NCBI GenBank assembly: GCA_964626795.1
Contig: CAZVIQ010000016.1
Location: 1 to 15,861 of the forward strand
DNA: 15,861 bases
Source: RGIG1840 sp964626795
GTDB taxonomy: Bacteria; Bacillota_I; Bacilli_A; RF39; UBA660
Direction: 5' to 3'
Below, piece after piece: positions 1-6,691 of the stretch. The notes beneath the pieces are model-generated. The model was not told the origin of the DNA. It did not search any database and saw nothing but the letters and a program-made list of their open reading frames with translations. Both the position numbers and the translations under genes were made by a program. Every line of letters begins with the position of its first letter. Position 1 is the stretch's first letter.

Positions 1-2832
1 TAATGGGTTAAGCATTATATCAACTGGTGTACCATCTGGTAGATATGGCATATCTTCTTCAGGTAATATTAATGATACAACACCTTTATTACCATGTCTT
101 CCAGCCATTTTATCTCCAACTTGTATTTTTCTTTTCTTTATTATATATACTCTTATTATTTTTGAAACACCGGCAGGTAGTTCATCACAATTATCTTTAG
201 TAAATACCTGTACATCGTGAACTATACCTGAACATCCATGTGCCACTCTTAGTGAAGTATCTCTTACCTCACGAGTTTTCTCACCAAATATTGCATGTAG
301 AAGTTTTTCTTCACTAGTAAGTTCCTGCATTCCCTTAGGAGTTACTTTACCAACTAGTATATCGTTTTCTTTAACTTCTGTTCCTATTCTTATGATACCG
401 CCTTCATCAAGATTTTTTCTTGCTTCTTCACTAACATTTGGAATATCTCTTGTAAATTCTTCAGGTCCAAGTTTAGTATCACGGCATTCAACTGAATAAT
501 CTTCTATATGTATAGATGTATAAACATCATCTTTTACTATTCTTTCATTTAGAATAACTGCATCTTCATAGTTATAACCATTATATGTCATGAACGCTAC
601 AACAACGTTCTTACCTAAAGCAAGCTCTCCTTTATCTATAGATGGTCCATCAGCAATAACCATTCCTTTGGTTACACTATCTCCCTTTTTAACTATAGGT
701 TTTTGATTATAACAAGTTTCTGCATTACTTCTCTGGAAACTAATTAATTCATAATTAATTTTATTTCCATTCATTTCTTTAACTACTATCTTCTTAGAGT
801 CTGCATATTCTACAACGCCATCTTCTTTAGCAATTACTGCCATTCCAGAATCTTTTGCAGCCATATATTCAACACCTGTTCCTACCAAAGGAGCTTCTGT
901 TATCATAAGTGGTACTGCTTGTCTTTGCATATTTGCACCCATAAGTGCACGGTTTGCATCATCATGTTCCAAGAATGGTATCATACTTGTTGTAACTGAA
1001 ACTATTTGAGATGGACTTACATCTATATAGTTTACTTTATCTTTAGAAACGATTACGTTTTCTCCTCTAAATCTTGCAGGTACTTCTTCATCTGTTATTT
1101 CGCTTTTTGAATTAACATTTATTGTAGCCTGACTTATATAGTAGTCTTCTTCTTCATCTGCAGTCATATAAAGTATTTCTTTACTAACAACACTATTTGT
1201 AACTTTTCTATAAGGTGTCATAATAAATCCATATTCGTTAACTTTTGCATAACTTGCAAGCGATGTAATAAGACCAATATTTTGTCCTTCTGGTGTTTCT
1301 ATCGGACATATTCTTCCATAGTGTGAAGCATTAACGTCACGAACTTCCATACCCGCTCTGTCACGAGAAAGTCCACCAGGCCCTAGGGCACTTAGTCTTC
1401 TTTTATCATTAAGTTCTGCAACCGGATTTATCTGATCCATAAATTTTGAAAGCTGACTGCTTCCAAAGAATTCCTTTAAAGCTGCGGTTACAGGTCTAAT
1501 ATTTATTAAACTTTTTGGAGTTACAGTATCAAGTTCCTGAGTACTCATTCTCTCTCTTATAACTCTTTCCATACGTGCAACACCAATTCTAAACTGATTT
1601 TGAATTAATTCTCCACCCTGTCTTACACGTCTATTTCCTAAGTGATCTATTTCATCATAGTTTCCAATACCATAATGTAGATTAATATAATATGATACAG
1701 ATGCATAGATATCAGAAGTAGTAAGTCTTTTAGTATCGATTGTTTGATCGTTACCAATAATTTTAATTACCTTATCGCTTCCATCATTTGCATATACTAA
1801 AACTTCCTGAATCTTATTATATGAATCAAGTTCTTCATTTATTTTAACTTCTTTAACAGCATATCCATTATTAAATAGTGGTCTTATGTTTTCAAGTATT
1901 TCTTTAGTTATAACAGTACCTTTTTTAACAACAACTATTTTACCATCTTTAATATCCTGTGCAAGTTTCTGATTTAAAAGTCTGTCTAATACATTAAGTT
2001 TTTTATTAAATTTATAACGTCCTACTTTAGCTAAATCATATCTGAATTTATCAAAAAATCTAGTTATTAACTGGTTCTTAGATGAATCAAGTGTAGCTGG
2101 TTCTCCAGGTCTTAATTTTTCATATATTTCAATTAATGCTTCATCTGTATTCTTAGTAGAATCTTTTTCAAGAGTATTTAACATATACTCTTCTTCACCA
2201 AACACACTTAAAATTTCATCATTTGAAGACAAACCTAAAGCTCTTAAAAATGTAGTTATAGTTACTTTTCTAGTCCTATCTATTCTTACATAAAATATTC
2301 CTCTGGCATCAAGCTCATATTCAAGCCATGTTCCTTTATTTGGAATAACTTCACTGGTAATGATATTTCTTCCATTTTTATCTATTTCTTTTTTGAAATA
2401 AATACTTGGAGAACGAACTAACTGTGAATTTATTACTCTTTCAACTCCATTTATTATGAATGATCCTGTATCAGTCATAAGAGGAATATCACCCAAATAA
2501 ACTTCCTGCTCTTTAACCTCACCGGTTTCGTTTATGAAAAGTCTTGCCTCTACTTTAAGTGGAGAAGCATAAGTAACTCTTCTTTCTCTGCTTTCCTTAA
2601 CAGTATATCTAGGCTCGTCAAAAGAATATTCACCAAACTCTAAAGATAAAGAACCTGAAAAACTTTCCACTGGGAAAATATCTTCAAATACCTCTTTAAT
2701 TCCTTCCTTTAAAAACCTATCATAAGAATCTTTTTGAATCTCTAATAGATTGCTAAGCTGCATAACATTATGCGCTCTTGAGAAATTTCTTCTTTCTCTA
2801 TGGTCTCCAAATTTCTGTACTTTGTAAGCCAC
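1..2832 (-). CDS. rpoB: RNA polymerase beta subunit (RpoB), C-terminus beyond window
   Basis: Catalytic beta subunit of RNA polymerase. The first 944 codons are visible and the frame runs off the left edge at a conserved stretch (EEDMPYLPDGTPVDIMLNPL), so perhaps a fifth of the protein is missing. It is recognised by the rifampicin-pocket block FFGSSQLSKFMDQ (about residues 455-467), then KRRLSALGPGGLSRDRAG and CPIETPEGQNIGLI, and further on VIADGPS-GELALGKN, GYNYEDA and GDKMAGRHGNKG. The start chosen is GTG (VAYKVQKFGDHRERRNFSRA), with GGGGTGA about 6 bases upstream as ribosome binding site. Two promoter-like sequences lie just upstream. In the rifampicin cluster the residues equivalent to E. 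coli Q513, N518 and H526 are K463, I468 and D476, which predicts natural rifampicin resistance. No frameshift was noticed in the parts I translated. Identity is certain. Confidence 0.98.
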   Translation of the reverse strand, partial: MAYKVQKFGDHRERRNFSRAHNVMQLSNLLEIQKDSYDRFLKEGIKEVFEDIFPVESFSGSLSLEFGEYSFDEPRYTVKESRERRVTYASPLKVEARLFINETGEVKEQEVYLGDIPLMTDTGSFIINGVERVINSQLVRSPSIYFKKEIDKNGRNIITSEVIPNKGTWLEYELDARGIFYVRIDRTRKVTITTFLRALGLSSNDEILSVFGEEEYMLNTLEKDSTKNTDEALIEIYEKLRPGEPATLDSSKNQLITRFFDKFRYDLAKVGRYKFNKKLNVLDRLLNQKLAQDIKDGKIVVVKKGTVITKEILENIRPLFNNGYAVKEVKINEELDSYNKIQEVLVYANDGSDKVIKIIGNDQTIDTKRLTTSDIYASVSYYINLHYGIGNYDEIDHLGNRRVRQGGELIQNQFRIGVARMERVIRERMSTQELDTVTPKSLINIRPVTAALKEFFGSSQLSKFMDQINPVAELNDKRRLSALGPGGLSRDRAGMEVRDVNASHYGRICPIETPEGQNIGLITSLASYAKVNEYGFIMTPYRKVTNSVVSKEILYMTADEEEDYYISQATINVNSKSEITDEEVPARFRGENVIVSKDKVNYIDVSPSQIVSVTTSMIPFLEHDDANRALMGANMQRQAVPLMITEAPLVGTGVEYMAAKDSGMAVIAKEDGVVEYADSKKIVVKEMNGNKINYELISFQRSNAETCYNQKPIVKKGDSVTKGMVIADGPSIDKGELALGKNVVVAFMTYNGYNYEDAVILNERIVKDDVYTSIHIEDYSVECRDTKLGPEEFTRDIPNVSEEARKNLDEGGIIRIGTEVKENDILVGKVTPKGMQELTSEEKLLHAIFGEKTREVRDTSLRVAHGCSGIVHDVQVFTKDNCDELPAGVSKIIRVYIIKKRKIQVGDKMAGRHGNKGVVSLILPEEDMPYLPDGTPVDIMLNPL

Positions 2833-2870
2833 TATTTCACCCCAATTCCTAAAATTTTTAAAGAATACAA

Positions 2871-2934
2871 ATTATAAAATAATAAATAAATGTACGCAAT
2901 ATATAATTTTATATTATATTAATCAAATTGTCAA
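2871..2934 (-). promoter_or_regulatory. Tandem sigma-A-type promoters for rpoB
   Basis: Two matches are seen on the minus strand. P1 has TTGACA at 2934-2929, inside the last codons of the upstream methyltransferase, a 17-base spacer and TAAAAT at 2911-2906. P2 has TTGCGT at 2899-2894, a 17-base spacer and TATAAT at 2876-2871. Both point into rpoB, whose GTG start is at 2832. In such AT-rich DNA the -10 matches are cheap, but the exact TTGACA with correct spacing is not. rpoB may therefore be transcribed partly independently of rplJ-rplL. Confidence 0.55.
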
Positions 2935-3522
2935 GCTACTAATTGCTTTAAATATCAGGTATCCTTTTGTTTTTTCAATTATTTCCACTTTATAAATATC
3001 AGAGATTTTTTTCATTATTGTTAAAGCTCCCTGATTTTTACGAATTACAAACCAAAGTTCCCCATTTTTATTAAGATATTTTTGAGCCTCTCTTAATATT
3101 TGAAGAATTTTAATATTCCCTGCTCTTATAGGTGGGTTTGTAATTATAACATCATATTTTTCATTAATATTTTCGTAAGCATCGCTTATAAAAGATTTAC
3201 CATTTATTTTATTATTTTTTATATTCATATTTGTAAGATGTATGCTTCTACTGTTTATATCAATCATGTGAACTTCACTATCAGTTAGTTTTGATAATAT
3301 AATGCCAATAGTTCCATATCCACATCCTACATCAAGTATTTTTTTATTTACTGTATTTTTATTTAAATAAGTTTTTATTAATAGTTCACTTCCGTAATCT
3401 ATTTTATTTTTTGAAAAAACACCATTATCACTAAAAAATACAAATTCATTATTTAAAATTTCATATTTAATTTCTTTAATTTCACTTTTTAAATCTGTAT
3501 TGTTAGTAAAATAGTGTTCCAT
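2923..3522 (-). CDS. RsmC/YbxB-like class I SAM-dependent methyltransferase
   Basis: Predicted nucleic-acid methyltransferase of 199 residues. It carries the SAM-binding motif I DVGCGYGTIG (residues 64-73), an acidic residue in MIDIN at the end of strand beta 2 (about 86-90), and the catalytic-type motif ITNPPIRAG (127-135). NPPxR is typical of the RsmC/RlmG family of rRNA guanine-N2 methyltransferases. The length corresponds to the single catalytic domain, as in B. subtilis YbxB, and lacks the extra N-terminal domain of E. coli RsmC. Its place between rplL and rpoB is the place of ybxB in Bacilli, which supports the assignment. The ATG at 3522 has AGAGGG about 8 bases upstream. Its last codons contain the -35 of the rpoB promoter. 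The exact rRNA target cannot be told from sequence. Confidence 0.88.
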   Translation of the reverse strand: MEHYFTNNTDLKSEIKEIKYEILNNEFVFFSDNGVFSKNKIDYGSELLIKTYLNKNTVNKKILDVGCGYGTIGIILSKLTDSEVHMIDINSRSIHLTNMNIKNNKINGKSFISDAYENINEKYDVIITNPPIRAGNIKILQILREAQKYLNKNGELWFVIRKNQGALTIMKKISDIYKVEIIEKTKGYLIFKAISSLTI

Positions 3523-3545
3523 TTAATCAACCCTCTTTATTTTAT

Positions 3546-3599
3546 TTATTTCTTTGTATATGCTTTACCTAGCTCTTCATACTCTGGTACAGTTGTCAT
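3546..3599 (-). CDS. 3' end of an unidentified reading frame beside the assembly gap
   Basis: Seventeen codons (TTVPEYEELGKAYTKK, preceded by an ATG that touches the gap) and a TAA stop. This is the only open frame on the minus strand here; another meets a TGA at once and the third a TGA after six codons. It does not look like the end of L7/L12, which normally closes within a few residues of the motif left of the gap. It may be the tail of a small gene between rplL and the methyltransferase whose 5' part is lost, or spacer that happens to be open. The ATG beside the Ns need not be a start. I do not recognise it. Confidence 0.3.
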   Translation of the reverse strand: MTTVPEYEELGKAYTKK

Positions 3600-3699
3600 N
3601 NNNNNNNNNNNNNNNNNNNNNNNNNNNNNNNNNNNNNNNNNNNNNNNNNNNNNNNNNNNNNNNNNNNNNNNNNNNNNNNNNNNNNNNNNNNNNNNNNNN
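3600..3699. other. Assembly gap (100 Ns)
   Basis: Exactly 100 unknown bases, the customary length for a scaffold join of unknown size. It removes the last few codons and the stop of rplL and whatever lay between rplL and position 3599. The apparent reading frame across the gap has no meaning, because the true gap length is not known. Confidence 0.97.
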
Positions 3700-4052
3700 G
3701 TTGCGCCAACTTCTTCAAGTTTAGCTTTTAATTCGTTAGCTTCATCATTTGAAATATTCTCTTTAATATTTCCACCAGCATCTGCTAGATCTTTTGCTTC
3801 TTTAAGTCCAAGACCAGTTACATCTCTTATTATTTTAATAACTTGTAACTTTTGACCTCCTGCTGCTGTAAGAACTACAGTTTTAGTACTTGATCCTTCT
3901 TCTTCCTGTGCTGCTACTGGAGCTGCTGCTACTGCTACTGCACTTGGATCTACACCAAATTCTTCTTTCATCATATCAACTAATTCTTTAACTTCAAGAA
4001 TAGTCATTTCTTTTAAACTTTCGATTATTTCTTTGTTTGTTATTTTTGCCAT
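3700..4052 (-). CDS. rplL: Ribosomal protein L7/L12, 3' end lost in gap
   Basis: L7/L12 forms the ribosomal stalk that recruits and stimulates translation GTPases. About 117 codons are visible: an N-terminal dimerisation helix region (MAKITNKEIIESLKEMTILEVKELV), an Ala-rich hinge (about residues 38-53, AVAVAAAPVAAQ), and the C-terminal domain with KLQVIKIIRDVTGLGLKEAKDL and ELKAKLEEVGA. The family is about 120-125 residues, so only some four to eight residues are missing into the Ns. I place the start at the ATG at 4052. An in-frame ATG at 4070 is unlikely, because its next codons (AAGGAGG) are the ribosome binding site. The rplJ stop is one base upstream, so translation of the two is probably coupled. 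Confidence 0.95.
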
Positions 4053-4053
4053 T

Positions 4054-4557
4054 TTAATTTCCTCCTTCACTTTCTAACTTTTTAGCATATAAGTCACATG
4101 CTATACTTAAATTTCTCACGTGTTCTATTAATCCTCCAGCAAACATTGTAAGTAGTCCTTCCATACTTGGAATAGTTGCATATGTATTTATTACATCAAG
4201 TCCAACTATTTCTCCATCGATTTGTCCAGCTCTTATCTCAAGTGCAGGATGTTTCTTTTGAAACTCACTAACAATCTTTATTGGTTCTATAATATCTTCA
4301 GAGAATAAATAAGCATTTGGTCCTGACATATATTCACTCAATGAAATTTTTTCATCTTTCAGAGCTAAATCCATAAGTGTATTTTTATAGACTTTTATAT
4401 CAGAGTTTTGATTTCTAAGATCTCTTCTTAGTGTACTAAGCTCATCAACAGTCAATCCTTGATAATTTAAAAGTAAAAATGTTTTATTACTCTTAAGCTT
4501 ACCCTTGATTTCTTCAACTACTGATTTCTTAGACTCAAGAATTTTTTCGCTTGCCAT
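4054..4557 (-). CDS. rplJ: Ribosomal protein L10
   Basis: L10 anchors L7/L12 dimers to the 50S subunit and, with them, represses its own mRNA. The 167 residues match the family length. Landmarks are the N-terminal KSVVEEIKGKLKSNKTFLLLNYQGLTVDELSTLRRDLR, then VYKNTLMDLAL, the GPNAYLFSEDI turn, and a C-terminal helix with LLTMFAGGLIEHVRNLSIACDLYAKKLES that binds L7/L12. ATG at 4557 has a strong AGGAGG four to five bases upstream. The final Gly-Gly codons also act as the rplL ribosome binding site. It is preceded by a promoter and an L10 leader, so it begins its own transcription unit. Confidence 0.97.
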   Translation of the reverse strand: MASEKILESKKSVVEEIKGKLKSNKTFLLLNYQGLTVDELSTLRRDLRNQNSDIKVYKNTLMDLALKDEKISLSEYMSGPNAYLFSEDIIEPIKIVSEFQKKHPALEIRAGQIDGEIVGLDVINTYATIPSMEGLLTMFAGGLIEHVRNLSIACDLYAKKLESEGGN

Positions 4558-4574
4558 ATTTCCTCCTAACTATT

Positions 4575-4600
4575 TAAAAAGCTTTCCCATAGGAAAGCTT
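4575..4600 (-). terminator. Terminator/attenuator hairpin within the L10 leader
   Basis: The minus strand reads AAGCTTTCC, loop TATG, GGAAAGCTT, then continues in T residues (TTT). The stem is nine perfect pairs (4600-4592 with 4587-4579). It sits after the L10-binding core and before the rplJ ribosome binding site (4567-4561), where regulated termination would be expected. Confidence 0.7.
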
Positions 4601-4669
4601 ATAATTATATTATAAGTTCCTCGGTAGGATTTACTTCACACCTACTGTCTATGGTACTTCTTTTCGTCA
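4579..4669 (-). promoter_or_regulatory. L10 (rplJ) autoregulatory mRNA leader
   Basis: The minus strand at 4650-4619 contains ACAGTAGGTG, a short linker, and AAATCCTACCGAGG. This is the core of the Firmicute L10 leader, where GTAGG pairs with CCTAC and the L10-(L7/L12) complex binds. Next comes a perfect AT-rich hairpin (CTTATAAT/ATTATAAG, 4616-4598), which shares its 3' arm with the following terminator hairpin (4600-4579). The two stems exclude each other, as expected for ligand-controlled termination. The motif match is direct; the mechanism is inferred from the family. Confidence 0.85.
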
Positions 4670-4675
4670 TTAAGT

Positions 4676-4704
4676 ATTATACTATACTTTTTTATTTTTG
4701 TAAA
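4676..4704 (-). promoter_or_regulatory. Sigma-A promoter for rplJ-rplL
   Basis: TTTACA at 4704-4699, a 17-base spacer and TATAAT at 4681-4676 on the minus strand: one mismatch to the consensus. It lies between the rplA stop (4719) and the L10 leader, giving a predicted start near 4669, just before the leader core. Confidence 0.75.
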
Positions 4705-4718
4705 TTAAATTTATTAAT

Positions 4719-5414
4719 TTATTTATCTAATGAATTTCTATCTATTTTAAGTCCAGGACTCATAGTAGATGATATGCTTATGTTTTTAATATATGTTCCT
4801 TTAACACCACTTGGTTTTAACTTATTTATTTCTGAAATAAATGCTTTTAAGTTTTCTTCAAGAGCTAACTCTTTGAAAGAAAGTTTACCAAGTATTGCAT
4901 GAACGTTTCCATAAGTATCATTTTTAAATTCAATTTGACCTTTTTTGATGTTTTCTACTGCAAGTTTAACATTAGTAGTAACTGTTCCTAACTTAGGATT
5001 TGGCATAAGACCTTTAGGTCCTAAGATTTTACCAATTTTTCCTAATGCAGGCATCATTTCAGGTGTAGCGACGATTAAATCAAAATCAAACCAATTTTCT
5101 TTTTCAATTTTTTCGATCATATCCATTTCGCCAACATAGTCTGCTCCAGCTTTTGTAGCTTCTTCTGCACTATTTTTAGTTATTACTAATACTTTTTTAT
5201 TTTTACCAGTTCCATTTGGTAGAACTAAGCTACTTCTAATATTCATATCAGTTTTCTTAGCGTCTATGTTTAATCTTACTACAACTTCTACAGTTTCATC
5301 AAATTTTCTTGTTCCAAGTTCTTTTAAAGTTTTTATCGCTTCTGCCGGTGTATAACTTTTAGTATTATCCACTTTTCCTGAAGCTTCCACATATTTCTTT
5401 CCATGTGCTTTCAT
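4719..5414 (-). CDS. rplA: Ribosomal protein L1
   Basis: L1 builds the mobile stalk next to the E site and in many bacteria represses the L11 operon by binding its mRNA. The 231 residues are the usual length. Recognisable stretches are KKYVEASGKVDNTKSYTPAEAI, FDETVEVVVRLNIDAKKTDMNIRSSLVLPNGTGK, IVATPEMMPALGKIGKILGPKGLMPNPKLGTVT, KKGQIEFKNDTYGNVHAILGKLSF, and the C-terminal KPSGVKGTYIKNISISSTMSPGLKI. The ATG at 5414 has AAGGAGG seven bases upstream; a nearby ATG four bases earlier is in another frame. It follows rplK after 53 bases with no terminator visible, so it is co-transcribed. Confidence 0.97.
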   Translation of the reverse strand: MKAHGKKYVEASGKVDNTKSYTPAEAIKTLKELGTRKFDETVEVVVRLNIDAKKTDMNIRSSLVLPNGTGKNKKVLVITKNSAEEATKAGADYVGEMDMIEKIEKENWFDFDLIVATPEMMPALGKIGKILGPKGLMPNPKLGTVTTNVKLAVENIKKGQIEFKNDTYGNVHAILGKLSFKELALEENLKAFISEINKLKPSGVKGTYIKNISISSTMSPGLKIDRNSLDK

Positions 5415-5467
5415 ACATTTTCCTCCTTTTTGTGGTAATTTTTCGGATTATTTTTTACTCGACTTTA

Positions 5468-6061
5468 TTATTCGTTTTCTTTATCTTCTTCATCATCTTG
5501 TTCAGTTGTTTCAACTTCAACATTTACTTCAGCTTTTGCAGCTTCTTCCATCTCAGCAAATTCAGCTTCTAATTCAGCAGCTTTTGCTTCAGCTTCCTGA
5601 GCTTCTTTAGCTTGTTCAGCAAGTTCAGCATCATTAAGACCTTTAATTGCAATTCCCATATTTCTAGCAGTTCCTGCTACAATATTCATAGCAGCTTCTA
5701 TATCATATGCATTTAAATCCGGCATTTTGATTTCTGCTATTTTTCTAAGCTCATCCTTAGTTATAGTTGCAATTACTTCATTAGCTCCCTTAACGCTTCC
5801 TTTTTTAACATTTGCTGCCTTCATAATTAAGCTTGCTGTTGGTGGAGTCTTAAGTATAAAATCAAATGTTCTGTCTTCATATATTGAAATTTCAACTGGG
5901 ATTATATCTCCCATTCTTTCTCTAGTTGCATCATTATATCTTGTACAAAACTCCTGTAAATTAATACCTGCAGGTCCTAAAACAGTTCCAACTGGTGGAG
6001 CTGGTGTAGCTTTTCCTGCTTCTATCTGAATTCTTACTATTTTTGTTACTTGTTTTGCCAC
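5468..6061 (-). CDS. rplK: Ribosomal protein L11 with an acidic C-terminal extension
   Basis: L11 forms the GTPase-associated centre with 23S rRNA, where elongation and release factors act. The start is GTG (MAKQVTKIVRIQIEAGKATPAPPVG) with AGGAGGTG five bases upstream. The core is normal: the Pro-rich N-terminal segment (19-23), GTVLGPAGINLQEFC (25-39), KTPPTASLI (71-79), and the rRNA-binding domain ending IVAGTARNMGIAIKG (127-141). The family normally stops there, at about 141 residues. This protein continues for about 56 more (142-197), first an Ala/Glu-rich stretch likely to be helical (ELAEQAKEAQEAEAKAAELEA), then an acidic tail rich in Glu and Asp (EQDDEEDKENE). The reading frame through the tail is open and in phase. 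The role of the tail is unknown. Confidence 0.96.
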   Translation of the reverse strand: MAKQVTKIVRIQIEAGKATPAPPVGTVLGPAGINLQEFCTRYNDATRERMGDIIPVEISIYEDRTFDFILKTPPTASLIMKAANVKKGSVKGANEVIATITKDELRKIAEIKMPDLNAYDIEAAMNIVAGTARNMGIAIKGLNDAELAEQAKEAQEAEAKAAELEAEFAEMEEAAKAEVNVEVETTEQDDEEDKENE

Positions 6062-6090
6062 GAAAACACCTCCTATTAGTTTATTTTTTT

Positions 6091-6130
6091 CGCGAGTGGT
6101 TCCAACGATAATCCTTCTCCCACTAATTAA
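6091..6130 (-). promoter_or_regulatory. Candidate L1-binding leader of rplK-rplA
   Basis: Within the 5' leader of rplK, AGTGGGAG (6124-6117) faces GGAACCACT (6103-6095) on the minus strand. AGTGG pairs with CCACT and encloses an asymmetric interior. From family knowledge, L1 controls the L11 operon by binding an mRNA element that mimics its 23S rRNA site, and Firmicute rplK leaders often carry a GUGGGAG...ACCAC hairpin. The resemblance is by eye only. Confidence 0.45.
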
Positions 6131-6159
6131 TTATATATAAATATATAACCACGCTTAAG

Positions 6160-6188
6160 ATATTATCACATAATATATCATTTTTCAA
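6160..6188 (-). promoter_or_regulatory. Candidate promoter for rplK-rplA
   Basis: TTGAAA at 6188-6183 is followed by TGTGATAAT (6170-6162, an extended -10 form with a 15-base spacer) or TAATAT (6165-6160, 17-base spacer). It lies about 100 bases before rplK, which leaves room for the candidate leader hairpin. The -10 choice is ambiguous and the region is very AT-rich. Confidence 0.4.
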
Positions 6189-6238
6189 GATTTTTATATA
6201 ATTTCTGTTGTTTCAGTATTTTATAATTTAAATATTTT

Positions 6239-6266
6239 AAAAAGAATAATTGTTTACTATTCCTTT
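6239..6266 (-). terminator. Weak candidate terminator after the gene between nusG and rplK
   Basis: Starting directly after the TAG stop, AAAGGAATA (6266-6258) can pair with TATTCTTTT (6247-6239), with one G-U pair, and T residues follow. The stem is AT-rich and therefore weak. It would separate secE-nusG transcription from rplK. Confidence 0.35.
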
Positions 6267-6638
6267 CTACATTTGTCTTCCACTTAGTTCATTATTTGCA
6301 TTTTGTAATAAATGATTTCTTAAACCTTTAAACGTTTCATAATCTATAAAAGTTTGCCCCGATTCAATTAGTATTTGAATTTCTCTCACTACATAATCAT
6401 ATAATATTGTTTGAACTTGATGCCCTTGAATTGGAACAATTCGCATTGCTAATGAATTATATTCAATTAATTCTGATAATGCTATTTTTAAAGGTATTTT
6501 TGATACTTCTACTGCAGGAACTTCCTGTTTAACATTATTATTCCGAAATTCTATAGATTTAAATTCTTCTGGTGTTGGAACCTCTGTTAAATCAGGTGTA
6601 CTGTTAATTTTTCCATAATATTCATTTGATTTTTCCAT
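6267..6638 (-). CDS. Hypothetical protein between nusG and rplK
   Basis: A 123-residue soluble protein that I do not recognise. The start chosen is the ATG at 6638 (MEKSNEYYGKINSTPDLTEV), because AAAGGATGG lies the right distance upstream; in-frame ATGs at 6656 and 6647 would place that site inside the gene. The first 40 or so residues are polar and probably disordered. The rest (about 45-123) looks helical, with IPLKIALSELIEYNSLAMRIV, then VQTILYDYVVREIQILIESGQTF, and FKGLRNHLLQNANNELS. There are no Cys residues, no membrane segment and no signal peptide. It follows nusG after 53 bases without a terminator, so it is probably made with SecE and NusG. A role in transcription or translation is only a guess from position. 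Confidence 0.75.
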   Translation of the reverse strand: MEKSNEYYGKINSTPDLTEVPTPEEFKSIEFRNNNVKQEVPAVEVSKIPLKIALSELIEYNSLAMRIVPIQGHQVQTILYDYVVREIQILIESGQTFIDYETFKGLRNHLLQNANNELSGRQM

Positions 6639-6691
6639 ATAAACCATCCTTTGCATTTATCATAGCATTTAATAGATTATTAAGCAATAAA

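Noticed and set aside
3546..4070. A single 174-codon frame joining L7/L12 to the sequence beyond the gap
   Set aside because: The frame runs through 100 Ns of unknown true length, so its continuity is accidental; L7/L12 should end within a few residues of the gap.
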